Shown here piece after piece: positions 18,351-27,814 of a DNA stretch of 64,000 nt; the first letter of the stretch is position 1, and every line of letters begins with the position of its first letter. Made by a program: the position numbers and the translations under genes. The DNA lies in the NCBI GenBank assembly GCA_030530775.1, contig JAUMUG010000005.1, forward strand, positions 202,286 through 266,285. Reading direction: 5' to 3'. This DNA is from Lautropia sp. (GTDB taxonomy: Bacteria > Pseudomonadota > Gammaproteobacteria > Burkholderiales > Burkholderiaceae_E). The notes beneath the pieces were generated by a model, which ran no database searches, had not been told where the DNA came from, and was given only the letters and a program-made list of their open reading frames with translations.

Positions 18351-18744
18351 GGGCGGGGAACTGGCAGGGAAGAATGTGGAAACGTTCGACTCTATCAGAA
18401 AGCTGCATGCTCGATGGCCGGTGCCGAGAATCGGGCTTCGGTTCTGCCGAAGCCCGGGAGTGCAACAGAGGCGCCATGGGCATAGGCCACTGTGCATGGG
18501 CTCCGCTGGCATCCTGTCTTCCATATCGGTCTCATCACTCCTGCCATGGGGCATGAGTCGATCACGTCGTGCTCTGCATTCCATGAACGCTCGCTCGGTG
18601 CCCTTGCACCATGCCTGCGGTGCTGCCGGGTCGACGGATTCGATGGGGCGTGCTTGTCACGGTGCGCAATGCCGACCGATGTCCTGTCATTCCCTTCGGA
18701 TCGAGACCGTCCGGTGGCTGCGTCGGTCTCGTGCGTTCCGTCCT
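18351..18744. other. Intergenic region, no gene seen
   Basis: About 390 bases between the trehalase stop and the oxidoreductase start, both on the minus strand. Overlapping open frames lack domain character. It likely contains the trehalase 3' end and the oxidoreductase promoter. Confidence 0.4.
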
Positions 18745-20604
18745 TCAATCCGCGAGCGCGTTCAGTGCCGCCTTTTGCTCCTCGCTCAGGTATTTCAGGC
18801 CCAGCAGGAATGACGTATTGGTCCAGCCGAAGCCGCCTGCCGGCACGTACTCGAACGAGGCGCCGACGTTACCGTATTCGACATCGACCTTGTGCGAACT
18901 TTTCTCGACGTTGAACTTTTCCGTGATCAGACCGTTGTATTCGACGCTGGCGCGTACCATCATCTGCAGCCAGGCGTTTGCCGCCTGACGGGCTTCGGAC
19001 TCGAAGCCGTAGCGCCACAAACCTTCCCAGACCATGATTTGATGAGGCGCCCAACCATATGGTGCGTCCCACTGCCGCTCGGGGCCGGTCAGCCTTGTCC
19101 TGTCGATCGGGCCGGTGGAAGCCAATCCACCCTGCTTCAGCAGTCGAGGAAATTCGGTGGCCACCAATCGGGCGGCTTCCGCGGGGGTGCAGCTGCCAGC
19201 CCACAGCGGCAGCAGATTGGTGATCGACACGAAGGGCTGCGGGGCGGCTTTGCGCACGTTGTAGTCGTAGTACGTGCCCTCGGCTTCGTTCCACAGATAC
19301 CGTTTCATCAGCGCCTGTCGGTGGGTCGCACGTGCACGCCATCCGTTGCTGGTGCTTGCCTGCGGATGGATTGCGGTGTCGGGCGCGACAACGTTCGGAT
19401 CGATATCGAAGTGCCCACCGAAATACTGGTCGATCAGTCCGGCGATATCGGTTTCGACCCGATAAAGAATGCTGTTCAGATCGATGCAGGCCAGATCGGC
19501 GCAGCAACCATCGAAACGGGTGGTGGTGTCCAGGCCGCTTTCGCGCATGCTGCGATCATGCATGAAATACCGGTCCAGATCGGGTTCGATGATCCTGCCG
19601 GCATCATAGCGACGCTCGAATTCACGCACATCCAGGCCGTGCCGGTCGGCGTATTTTTTCAGCTCGAAATCGAAATGTCCGGGTTCGGTCTCCTTGGAAC
19701 GTCCGTGCCCGTCGGAACGGTAGCGGTTCAGGCCGATGGCGGTCAGGCGTCTACCCGGTGTCATCCAGACCGTTTCGTATTCCCGGATGGCAATGCTCAG
19801 ATGTTCGCGTATCCATTCGGAAGACATCTGCTGGCCACAGGTATCCAGGAAGGCACGCAGATAGGCGGTGTAGAACGGCGGCTGCGAACGCGTCAAGTAA
19901 TAGCTGCGGTTGGCATTCAGCATCTTGCCGTAATAGCGGATCTGATAGGCCATGTTCTCCAGCATACCGCGGGCCAGCTCGAACTGTTCGTGTTCGATCA
20001 GACCCAGCGCGATGAAGTAGCTGTCCCAGCCATACATTTCATTGAAGCGGCCGCCTGGCACCACATAGGGCAGGGGCTGATCGATGGCGGCATCGTACTT
20101 CAGCGCCAGCAGCCCCGGCTTGTATTCGATGCTGTCCAGATACTCGATGTCTGGCACGGCAGGCAGCGCCACGACATCGATATCGGGATGCGCCGCTGCA
20201 AGGCGTCGGTAATAGGCCAGACCGTCGATATCCTGTTCGGGCACATACAGATATCGGCACCCGCTGCCGAACTTTTCGTCGGTCAGCGTGTCGCGAAGGC
20301 CGGCCTCATCGATGCGACGGGTCAGCGTTTTCCAGTAATGGGTGCGCATCAGATGATCGATGCGCGCCAGTGGCGGCATGTCGATCAGTTCACTGTCGAT
20401 CTCGCCATCTTCCGACAGATAAAGCTCCTGCAGCAGATTGGCCAGCCGATAGGTGCCTTCGACGGTCAGTGTCCGGCCGTCACGGGCAGTCACGACAAAA
20501 CGTTTCGGGCCTTGGTCTTCGACGGTGATGGTCTTGCTGCCATCGGTGTCTTCCTGTGCCAACAGGGCCTGCAGGGTATCGGTTCCACGGGTATGCAGCT
20601 TCAT
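18745..20604 (-). CDS. Alpha,alpha-trehalase, fungal neutral-trehalase type
   Basis: 619-residue GH37 trehalase hydrolysing trehalose to two glucoses. There is no signal peptide, so it is cytoplasmic. Both family signatures are present: PGGRFNEMYGWDSY near residue 182 and QWDAPYGWAPHQ near 510. The N-terminal EDTDGSKTITVEDQGPK near residues 17-33 followed by ANLLQEL resembles the EF-hand-like calcium-binding region of fungal neutral trehalases (Nth1), not bacterial TreA/TreF. Internal stretches such as GKMLNANRSYYLTRSQPPF also look Nth1-like. It starts 12 bases after the ppk1 stop, so the two are probably cotranscribed. Confidence 0.92.
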   Translation of the reverse strand: MKLHTRGTDTLQALLAQEDTDGSKTITVEDQGPKRFVVTARDGRTLTVEGTYRLANLLQELYLSEDGEIDSELIDMPPLARIDHLMRTHYWKTLTRRIDEAGLRDTLTDEKFGSGCRYLYVPEQDIDGLAYYRRLAAAHPDIDVVALPAVPDIEYLDSIEYKPGLLALKYDAAIDQPLPYVVPGGRFNEMYGWDSYFIALGLIEHEQFELARGMLENMAYQIRYYGKMLNANRSYYLTRSQPPFYTAYLRAFLDTCGQQMSSEWIREHLSIAIREYETVWMTPGRRLTAIGLNRYRSDGHGRSKETEPGHFDFELKKYADRHGLDVREFERRYDAGRIIEPDLDRYFMHDRSMRESGLDTTTRFDGCCADLACIDLNSILYRVETDIAGLIDQYFGGHFDIDPNVVAPDTAIHPQASTSNGWRARATHRQALMKRYLWNEAEGTYYDYNVRKAAPQPFVSITNLLPLWAGSCTPAEAARLVATEFPRLLKQGGLASTGPIDRTRLTGPERQWDAPYGWAPHQIMVWEGLWRYGFESEARQAANAWLQMMVRASVEYNGLITEKFNVEKSSHKVDVEYGNVGASFEYVPAGGFGWTNTSFLLGLKYLSEEQKAALNALAD

Positions 20605-20616
20605 TGTGTATCGGCT

Positions 20617-22680
20617 TCATCCCGCCAGCTTTTTCAGCAGTCGCTGTTGTGCGTCGTGCTCTGGGGACATCAGTTCACCCGACAGTCGATAGCTGCCGTC
20701 CTCCAGCATTTTCCAGCTGGCGGTATCGGGTTGCAGATAATTGAGCAGACCCTCCTCGATGACTCGCCGTTTCAGTGTCTTGTCCTTGAGTGGGAACGCC
20801 ACTTCGACACGACGGAAGAAATTGCGCTCCATCCAGTCGGCCGATGCCAACCAGAGCAGCTCCTTGCCATCGGCCCAGAAATAATAGATGCGGCTGTGTT
20901 CGAGGAAACGGCCGAGAATCGAGGTGACGCGGATGTTTTCCGACAGGCCGGGAATGCCGGGGCGCAGCGCGCAGACGCCACGCACGATCAGATCGACCTG
21001 TACGCCGGCGGCACTGGCTTCGTACAGTGCTTCGATGATGCGTTCCTCGAGCAGCGCATTCATTTTGGCGATGATGCGTGCTTTCCTGCCGGCCAGTGCG
21101 GCTTCGGTTTCGCGCTGAATGGCCTGCAGCAGGGTACCGTGCAGCCGGAACGGTGCCTGCAGCAGGGCTTTCAGGCTGCCGGCCGTTCCCAATCCGGTCA
21201 GGCGCCGGAATACTTCCTGCACATCGCCGCAGATTTCCTGATCGGCGGTGAACAGACCGAAGTCTTCATAGAGGCGGGCGGTACGCGGGTGATAGTTGCC
21301 GGTGCCGAGGTGAGCATATCGTTGCAGCCCATGATGTTCGCGGCGGATGACCAATGCGATCTTGGCATGAGTCTTGTGTCCGACGACCCCGTAGACCACA
21401 TGAGCGCCGACTTCTTCGAGTTTGGCAGCCCAGTTGATGTTGGTTTCCTCATCGAAGCGGGCCATCAGCTCCAACACGACCGTCACTTCCTTGCCGGCAC
21501 GGGCCGCTTCCACCAGCGATTCCATCAGCATCGAATCGGCGCCGGTCCGGTAGATGGTCTGCTTGATCGAGACGACCTGGGGATCACGGGCGGCGCTGCG
21601 CAGAAAATCCATCACCGGATGGAAAGATTCATACGGGTGGTGCAGCAGCACGTCACCGGCGGAGATCACATCGAACAGATCCTTCTTGGCCAGCGCGGGG
21701 GGCTGGCTGGGAGAAAAGGCTGCGAACTTCAGATCGGAGCGGTCGACCAGATCGATGACCTTGCCATAGCGGGTCAGGTCGACCGAACCATCGATCAGAT
21801 AGCAATCATCGTCTTCCAGATCGAATTCCTTGCGCAGCCGCTCTGCCACTGCCGGGCTGATATCGGCCGACATCTCCAGGCGCACACCACGGCCCCAGGG
21901 CCGCTGGTCGAGCTCGTCGCTGAGCGCACTGCGCAGATTGGTCATTTCCTCTTCATCGACGAACAGATCACTGTTACGTGTCAGGCGGAAGACACATTGG
22001 GTCTTGACCGACAGGCCTGGAAACAGATTTTCCATGAAACCGCGTACGATGGCCGACAGCAGCATCACGCCATGCGGTACACCGGAAATCTCGGGTGGTA
22101 CATGCAGCGCACGCGGCAGCACCCGGGGCGCCTGCACGATTGCCAGACCCGGCCGGCGCCCGAAGGCATCCCGGCCGTCCAGTTCGACCGCGAAGTTCAG
22201 CGTTTTGCTGGAGATGCGCGGGAAGGGGTGGACCGGATCGAGGGCGATGGGTGTCAGCAGCGGTTCGATCTCGCGAAGAAACACATCATGAGCCCAGGCA
22301 CGCTGGCTTTCGGTCCAATCGGCCGGTTGCAGTACATGGACGCCTTCGGCCTGCAGGGCGGGCAGCAGCTCATCGCGCAGCACCTCGTACTGTCGGCGGA
22401 TCAGCTCACGGGTCGTGGCGGCCAGCGAGCCGATTTCGTTGCGCGCCGTGACGGAGACGGCGGTATTGCTGCGGACCAGCTCCTTCAGTTCGGCCACACG
22501 AATCTCGAACATCTCGTCGATGTTGCTGGCCACGATGGTGATGTAGCGTAGGCGTTCCAACAGTGGCACGTTCGGGCTTTCGGCCAGGTTCAGGACGCGG
22601 CGGTTGAAAGCGAGGATGCCCTGCTCGCGGTTGAAGGGAGGGGGCGGGACGGGGGAAATGGGGGGGAGTGTCTCGTTCAC
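20617..22680 (-). CDS. ppk1: Polyphosphate kinase 1
   Basis: 687-residue PPK1 making long-chain polyphosphate from ATP. The N domain begins FNREQGILAFNRRVLNLA and has the conserved SNIDEMFEIRVAELKE. The autophosphorylated histidine lies in GVVGHKTHAKIALVIRR near residue 433, followed by YAHLGTGNYHPRTARLYEDFGLFTAD. The metal-site Arg-rich IKQTIYRTG and the C-terminal RNFFRRVEVAFPLKD are also present. It is divergent from ppx and upstream of the trehalase gene. Confidence 0.96.
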   Translation of the reverse strand: MNETLPPISPVPPPPFNREQGILAFNRRVLNLAESPNVPLLERLRYITIVASNIDEMFEIRVAELKELVRSNTAVSVTARNEIGSLAATTRELIRRQYEVLRDELLPALQAEGVHVLQPADWTESQRAWAHDVFLREIEPLLTPIALDPVHPFPRISSKTLNFAVELDGRDAFGRRPGLAIVQAPRVLPRALHVPPEISGVPHGVMLLSAIVRGFMENLFPGLSVKTQCVFRLTRNSDLFVDEEEMTNLRSALSDELDQRPWGRGVRLEMSADISPAVAERLRKEFDLEDDDCYLIDGSVDLTRYGKVIDLVDRSDLKFAAFSPSQPPALAKKDLFDVISAGDVLLHHPYESFHPVMDFLRSAARDPQVVSIKQTIYRTGADSMLMESLVEAARAGKEVTVVLELMARFDEETNINWAAKLEEVGAHVVYGVVGHKTHAKIALVIRREHHGLQRYAHLGTGNYHPRTARLYEDFGLFTADQEICGDVQEVFRRLTGLGTAGSLKALLQAPFRLHGTLLQAIQRETEAALAGRKARIIAKMNALLEERIIEALYEASAAGVQVDLIVRGVCALRPGIPGLSENIRVTSILGRFLEHSRIYYFWADGKELLWLASADWMERNFFRRVEVAFPLKDKTLKRRVIEEGLLNYLQPDTASWKMLEDGSYRLSGELMSPEHDAQQRLLKKLAG

Positions 22681-23197
22681 GTCAGGAAGGGGAAGGTGAC
22701 CCTTGGCGGTTGCTCATGATGATATGCGCTAAATCATGGCCCGGATGTATCCGGACATCATCTTATTGTTTTGACGGTACACTGCACTGCCCATGAGCCT
22801 CGACCCAACCCCCTCCGGTCGGGAAACGCCATGCCCCGATGTGCGACGCTCGGGAAGCACCGGGGCACGGTGATCCTGGCGTGACAGTATCCTGCAAGGG
22901 GCCGACATATGTGCTGCTGGACACCGATCAGCCCATGACCGGGCGACATGGGGACCCGGGATACGTGTGAACGTTCCTGTCGTCCCGGCCGTGGGACGGG
23001 TGCTTCCGCATCCCGTCGAGCGCGGGCGCGGCGGGTGGTCGACGGGGCCTGGTCGAGGGAGCGTGGCGTGACCGGTGGCGGCACGCACGGAGCCATCGGA
23101 AATGTGGGTCAACCTGCCGGGCTGCACAGGCTTCCAAGTCACCGGCGTTTTTTTGTTGCAGAATGCAGACCGTACCTATATCCGAAAGACAGACTCC
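22681..23197. other. Divergent intergenic region ppk1 / ppx
   Basis: About 515 bases. It carries a short copy of the start of the DUF4432 gene found 5.9 kb away (entered separately). The ppx frame is open for 41 codons upstream of the chosen ATG without domain content. Confidence 0.5.
22905..22966 (+). pseudogene. Remnant of a DUF4432 (mutarotase-like) gene
   Basis: Positions 22907-22945 match 28802-28840, inside the DUF4432 gene, at 37 of 39 bases. In the same reading frame it encodes YVLLDTDQPMTGR, against YVLLDTDQPMTER in the intact protein just after signal cleavage. The similarity then stops, and the frame ends at a TGA at about 22968. This is a scar of a duplicated or deleted copy. Confidence 0.75.
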
Positions 23198-24751
23198 ATG
23201 AGTGATCCCGCTGTACGGAGGCCTTTGGCCGCAATCGACCTGGGGTCGAACAGCTTCAGGCTCCTGATCGCAGAGATCGATGATTCTTCTGCGGGTCCAC
23301 AACTACGGATCCTCGATCAGATCAAGGAGACTGTCCGCCTGGGCGCCGGGCTGGACCAGAATTTCGAACTGTCGGAAGAGGCGCAGCAGCGGGCACTGCA
23401 GGCGCTGGGGCGATTCGCCGAGCGCCTCGATGGGCTGAAATTGGAGTCGTTCCGGGCCGTGGCCACCAACACCTTTCGAGTGGCGCGCAATGCGGGCAGC
23501 TTTTTGGTGCAAGCCCGCGCCGTGCTGGGTCGGACCATCGAGGTGGTGGCAGGGCGGGAGGAAGCACGTCTGATCTATGTCGGTGCGGCTCACAGCCTGC
23601 CGCGCGATGGCAAACGTCGTCTGGTGGTGGATATCGGCGGCGGCTCGACCGAGTGTATCCTGGGGATCGATGAGCGGGCCCAGCGGCGGGAGTCGCTGCA
23701 GATCGGATCAGTGGCGTTGACGCAGCAGTTCTTCGGCCAGGGCAAGGTCACCCGGGGTCTGATGCGTCGCGCACGTCTGCATTGTGGTGAGCGGCTGGCC
23801 TCGCACGTCAGGGCCTTTCAGAGCATGGGCTGGGAATATGCCGTCGGTACTTCGGGAACGGCCAAGGCATTGTGGCAGATTCTGGAGGCCACGTTGGGGC
23901 ACGCCGAGATCACCCGGGCCGGTCTGGCCGAGCTGGAGGATCGCTGCGTGGCGGCAGGCCATGTCAATCAGCTGGATTTACCGGGCCTGAAGGCAGATCG
24001 GCGGCCGGTGATCGCTGGGGGCCTGGCGGCGATGCAGGCGATTTTCGACGAGTTCGGTATCGAGTCGATGAGCTACTGTGAGGGGGCGCTGCGTGAAGGC
24101 ATCCTCTATGATCTGCTGGGCCGGGAGTCCGGTTCCGATCAGCGCGAAATCACCATCAGTCATCTGGTGGAACGCTATCGGATGGACGATGCCCATGGTC
24201 GTCGGGTGGCGGAAGTGGCCTGCAGCCTGCTGCGTGATCTGACGGGCAGCAAGATCAAGTGCGGTGAATCGAGGGAGGCCGACAGCATGACCTGGGCGGC
24301 CCGCATCCGGGAGATCGGTTCCTTCATCGCCCACGACAATGCCCACAAACATGGTGCCTATATTCTGGCCAATGCCGATCTGCCCGGTTTTTCGGCCCTC
24401 GAGCAGCAGGAGCTGGCTCTGTTCGTGTTGGCCCAGAGTGGTGGCCTGAAGAAGGTCAGGCTGCAGAACCCGACGATCGGGCAATGGCAACGGATTCTGT
24501 GTCTGCGGATCGCGGTCATCCTGCAGCGCAGGCGCGATGGTCGGCAAACCCCGATCGTGCTGCGTTCATTGCCTGGCGATCCGCACCAGGGTTGGGTGCT
24601 GGCTCTTCCGGCGGAGTGGGCCGAACAGCATCCGCTGACCGATCAGTCTCTGCGCGACGAGATCGAGGAATGGCAGCGGATCGACGCCTTCAAGGAAGTC
24701 AGTTACGTGCTGATCGGTGGCGAGAAGATATCTGGAGCGGGTCATGCATGA
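23198..24751 (+). CDS. ppx: Exopolyphosphatase (Ppx/GppA family)
   Basis: 517-residue ASKHA-fold phosphatase that degrades polyphosphate from the ends. The start at MSDPAVRRPL leads into the phosphate-1 motif AAIDLGSNSFRLLIAE. The second motif VVDIGGGSTECILG is near residue 140, then GTSGTAKALWQ. The C-terminal half (from about residue 310) is the HD-like helical domain seen in long Ppx. Being divergent from ppk1 is a usual arrangement. A GppA (pppGpp) activity cannot be excluded. Confidence 0.92.
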   Translation: MSDPAVRRPLAAIDLGSNSFRLLIAEIDDSSAGPQLRILDQIKETVRLGAGLDQNFELSEEAQQRALQALGRFAERLDGLKLESFRAVATNTFRVARNAGSFLVQARAVLGRTIEVVAGREEARLIYVGAAHSLPRDGKRRLVVDIGGGSTECILGIDERAQRRESLQIGSVALTQQFFGQGKVTRGLMRRARLHCGERLASHVRAFQSMGWEYAVGTSGTAKALWQILEATLGHAEITRAGLAELEDRCVAAGHVNQLDLPGLKADRRPVIAGGLAAMQAIFDEFGIESMSYCEGALREGILYDLLGRESGSDQREITISHLVERYRMDDAHGRRVAEVACSLLRDLTGSKIKCGESREADSMTWAARIREIGSFIAHDNAHKHGAYILANADLPGFSALEQQELALFVLAQSGGLKKVRLQNPTIGQWQRILCLRIAVILQRRRDGRQTPIVLRSLPGDPHQGWVLALPAEWAEQHPLTDQSLRDEIEEWQRIDAFKEVSYVLIGGEKISGAGHA

Positions 24752-25002
24752 ACTTGATCACGACCGTGCTGCCGCCAAAACCGGGTGAGGGCAGGTGTGG
24801 CAATGTAGCCGGCGCAGGGTTTTGAAAGCAGCCCATGGGGAAAGGCCGTTTGAGGTGGATGGCGGCGTTGTCCGTTGCTCGTAGGGGAAGGTTGCCGGTG
24901 GGAGAGGACGCCTCGTCCGGTACGCCCGGAAGGTTTTGCGCGCGGAGCCAGTGCATGACACCCTACGGGCCTGACACATCGTCGCGACGAGGAAAAGAAA
25001 TT

Positions 25003-25368
25003 ATGGCAGGCATGGACGAGCGTTATCTGAAGGAACTGGAGCAGTTTCTGCTGGCCGAGGAGGAAATGGCGCGTCAGGGCGTCGATTTGTTGGCCGATCC
25101 GGAATACCGGACACTGCGTGAACTCTATATCGATGGTGAAATCGATCAGGAGGAGTTTCTGGGGCGCATCGAAGCGCTGGCTGCCTCGCGCCCGGATGAA
25201 GGCGGGGTGAGCTTCAGTGTGCTGGATGAGGCGGAGGAGGCGCTGCTGGAGGCCGAGGGCGGCGAATCACGTCCGGAAGACGTTCCGGGTGATGATGCTT
25301 TTGAAGACGAAGAAGACGAAGAAGACGAAGAAGGCGGAGAAGATGGGGGGCTGCCCCCGTTGCACTGA
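25003..25368 (+). CDS. Small acidic protein of unknown function
   Basis: 121 residues, no recognised domain. Residues 1-60 are predicted helical (MDERYLKELEQFLLAEEEMARQ), and residues about 85-121 are strongly acidic with runs of Glu and Asp. The ATG is chosen because GAGGAAAAG precedes it; the longer frame upstream is not protein-like. Three tandem 9-base units in the acidic tail could vary in number without shifting the frame. It follows ppx by about 250 bases. Confidence 0.65.
   Translation: MAGMDERYLKELEQFLLAEEEMARQGVDLLADPEYRTLRELYIDGEIDQEEFLGRIEALAASRPDEGGVSFSVLDEAEEALLEAEGGESRPEDVPGDDAFEDEEDEEDEEGGEDGGLPPLH
25303..25329 (+). repeat. Three tandem GAAGACGAA units in the acidic tail
   Basis: Three exact 9-base copies encoding Glu-Asp-Glu. 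Copy-number change is in-frame. Confidence 0.85.
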
Positions 25369-25420
25369 ATCATTTCTCCGTCGTTCGGGGCTCCAGGGCA
25401 GCCGCTCTCCATCTGGCCGA

Positions 25421-25455
25421 AAGGCCGATCTCAACCGTTGCGGGAGATCGGCCTT
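25421..25455. terminator. Bidirectional terminator-type hairpin
   Basis: Perfect 12-bp stem AAGGCCGATCTC / GAGATCGGCCTT with an 11-base loop, between the convergent acidic-protein and DASS-transporter genes. Confidence 0.85.
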
Positions 25456-25477
25456 CCGGTATTCCGAGCGGATGGGC

Positions 25478-26902
25478 TTACATCAGGAAGAAGTACGACC
25501 ACAGCGTCACGAGGATGATCGACAGGATGTTCAGCAACACGCCGACGCGCATCATCTCGCGCTGACGGATCAGACCCGTACCGAATACGATGGCGTTCGG
25601 CGGGGTTGCCACCGGCAGCATGAAGGCACAGGAAGCACCGATGCCGATGACCAGTACCAATACCTGCGGCGGCATGTTCATCTGCGTGGCGATGCTGGCA
25701 AAGATCGGCACCAGCAGCGCGGCCGAGGCGGTGTTGCTGGTGAACTCGGTCAGGAAGATGATGAAGGCGGCCACCGCCAGAATCAAGATGACCGGATGGG
25801 TCTGGGCAAACTGGGCGGCCAGGGCCTCACCCAGTGCCTGCGAGGCGCCGGAATTCTGCAGCAGTGCGCTCAGTGCAATGCCTCCACCGAACAGCAGCAG
25901 CACGCCCCAGTCGGTGTTGTCGGCCACGTTCTTCCAGGTGACCAGACCCAGGGCGACGACCGCGATGGCCGCGGTCAGGGCCACGACCGTGTCGGGGTTG
26001 GTGATGCCAAGCCTGGTCTTGAGCTGTTCGCCCAGAATCCAGGCCGTGGCGGTCACGATGAAGACGATCAGCGTCAACACCCGTGGCATGGTCCAGGGGA
26101 TGTCCTCTTGCTCGGAGAGCGTGACTTTCTGGTTCAGATTGGGGCGCAGCACCACATACATCGCGAACAGAACCAGCGGCATCAGGCCGATCATCATCGG
26201 CAGGGCGAAGGGCATCCAGCCATGGAAGTCCAGGCCCAGTGCCTTGGCGGCGATGGCGTTGGGGGGGGAGCCGACCAGCGTACCCAGACCACCGATACTG
26301 GCGCTGTAGGCGACGCCCAGCAGTACGAAAACGAAGGTTTTGCGGTCCTTTTCCTGGTCGACGGCGGACAGCATGCCCATGACCAGGGGCAGCATCATTG
26401 CGGCGGTGGCGGTATTGCTGATCCACATCGACAGGAAAGCAGTGACACCGAACAGAGCGAGAACCGAGGTGCGCAGATTGCCGCCCGAGATGGAGATCAG
26501 TTTCAGCGCGATCTTGCGATCGAGCTTTTGGATGTGTAGAGCGGTGGCCAGTGCAAAGCCACCGAAGAATATGTAGATGATCGGATCGGCGAAGCCGGCC
26601 AGGGCTTCCTTGGTGCCCATCTTGGGAATGCCGCTGAGGGCGGCCAGCACCGGTACGATCAGCGCCGTGACGGTGATGTGCAGGGCTTCCGTGAACCAGA
26701 GGATCGCCACGAACAGCAGGATGGCCAAGCCCTTGTTGGCGTTGTCGCTGTAAGGCAGCAGCTCGTAGGCCCCCCAGGCGACGATGGCCGCGATCAGCAG
26801 CGTGACCAGCCCTTTGTGGGTGCCATGGGGGAAGACGGAAGGATTCTGCAGCGCCGGGGCTTCAGCCGGTTCCGCTGCTCGATTGGGGGTTTCTGCTGAC
26901 AT
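25478..26902 (-). CDS. DASS/SLC13-family anion:sodium symporter
   Basis: 474-residue inner-membrane transporter of the divalent anion:sodium symporter family (di/tricarboxylates or sulfate). The start at MSAETPNR has GGAG six bases upstream. Eleven or so hydrophobic segments begin at about residue 30. Family motifs include NTATAAMMLP in the first half and the second NTASAALLVPI, the SNT-type sodium/substrate repeats (ISNTATAA, TSNTASAA). Also present is VGSPPNAIA, paired with VATPPNAIVFGTG. The substrate cannot be assigned. Confidence 0.9.
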   Translation of the reverse strand: MSAETPNRAAEPAEAPALQNPSVFPHGTHKGLVTLLIAAIVAWGAYELLPYSDNANKGLAILLFVAILWFTEALHITVTALIVPVLAALSGIPKMGTKEALAGFADPIIYIFFGGFALATALHIQKLDRKIALKLISISGGNLRTSVLALFGVTAFLSMWISNTATAAMMLPLVMGMLSAVDQEKDRKTFVFVLLGVAYSASIGGLGTLVGSPPNAIAAKALGLDFHGWMPFALPMMIGLMPLVLFAMYVVLRPNLNQKVTLSEQEDIPWTMPRVLTLIVFIVTATAWILGEQLKTRLGITNPDTVVALTAAIAVVALGLVTWKNVADNTDWGVLLLFGGGIALSALLQNSGASQALGEALAAQFAQTHPVILILAVAAFIIFLTEFTSNTASAALLVPIFASIATQMNMPPQVLVLVIGIGASCAFMLPVATPPNAIVFGTGLIRQREMMRVGVLLNILSIILVTLWSYFFLM

Positions 26903-27011
26903 GAGGTCTCCACATCGGAACACTGTGCCTGTGCCAGACGACCGGAGACGGCAGCCCAGCAGCGTGCATGCGTCAAGTATAGAGACCTTGATGGTGAAGG
27001 GGGAACCCCCT

Positions 27012-27044
27012 ACGACCGTCCGGCAGCGTCGGCCGGGCGGTCGT
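27012..27044 (-). terminator. Inverted repeat after the CNP1-like gene
   Basis: Stem ACGACCGTCCGG / CCGGGCGGTCGT with one mismatch, 28 bases past the CNP1-like stop. There is no T-run, so termination activity is uncertain. Confidence 0.4.
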
Positions 27045-27071
27045 GCGAGACGAAGCGTGTGTCAAATATTG

Positions 27072-27665
27072 TCAACGGTGTGGGTCGGTGCCGAGCAGAC
27101 AGATGGCGCGGACCACGAAGGTGCTGGGCACTTTCGGATCGATCGGAATCCGCTGGGTGGAAAACTGTGACAACGCCGTCAGCGGCGCCGGCGCCCGCTT
27201 GATCCGATAGCTGCCATCGCGGTTTTCGGTACCTTCACCGCGCAGCGAGGTGGCCGGTGCGATCGGTGAACCCTCGCAGAGCACGGCCAGTTCCTGAATG
27301 CGGGCACCACTGCGGGCCGAGCGAACTTCGCGGGTGATGGCCTGGTAATAGGTCAGGTTCTCGATCTTGTGCTCGGTCAGGCTGTTGCGATCGACATAGA
27401 TGACGGTCTGATCGCCGTAGCGCGTACCTGGCGGGGTCTCGAAGACGGCCGCCCATTCGGGCTTGCCCGAGCCGCGTATGGTTTCGGTCTTGCCGCCACG
27501 ACTGTCCGGCTGCGCATCCTGTTCGGCATCTGCCTCATCCCGGGGCGCGGGCCGGTTTTCACGCAGCGGGGCATGAGGGTCGGCCTCGTCGACGATGGAG
27601 GTGGCACAGCCTGCCAGCAGGCCAAGCAACAGGAAAAAAGAGGTTCGGACAGTAATGATGCGCAT
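27072..27665 (-). CDS. CNP1-like family lipoprotein
   Basis: 197 residues. The start is set at MRIITVRTSFFLLLGLLAGC, which gives a signal peptide and lipobox; 15 extra upstream codons would spoil it. After an acidic/disordered stretch (residues 25-60), the domain contains WAAVFETPPGTRYGDQTVIYVDRNSLT and ELAVLCEGSPIAP, typical of the CNP1-like family widespread in betaproteobacteria. Function unknown; predicted periplasmic, lipid-anchored. It lies divergently from yigZ. Confidence 0.8.
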   Translation of the reverse strand: MRIITVRTSFFLLLGLLAGCATSIVDEADPHAPLRENRPAPRDEADAEQDAQPDSRGGKTETIRGSGKPEWAAVFETPPGTRYGDQTVIYVDRNSLTEHKIENLTYYQAITREVRSARSGARIQELAVLCEGSPIAPATSLRGEGTENRDGSYRIKRAPAPLTALSQFSTQRIPIDPKVPSTFVVRAICLLGTDPHR

Positions 27666-27814
27666 GAGTGAGTCCAGTGTAGGATGGGAAAAATGCGTCA
27701 AACGGGACAATCGTAGCTTGTGTATTCAATGAGCAAACGGCAAAGCATGGTGATTTTTTTACAAAATGACTCTTCTTGTCTTGCAATTTCGGTATTTGTA
27801 ACTAATTGCTGAAT

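Noticed and set aside
18892..22551. A 1219-codon open frame on the plus strand over trehalase and ppk1
   Set aside because: It is a GC-bias shadow of two certain minus-strand genes. Its translation is His/Gln/Asp-rich without domains.
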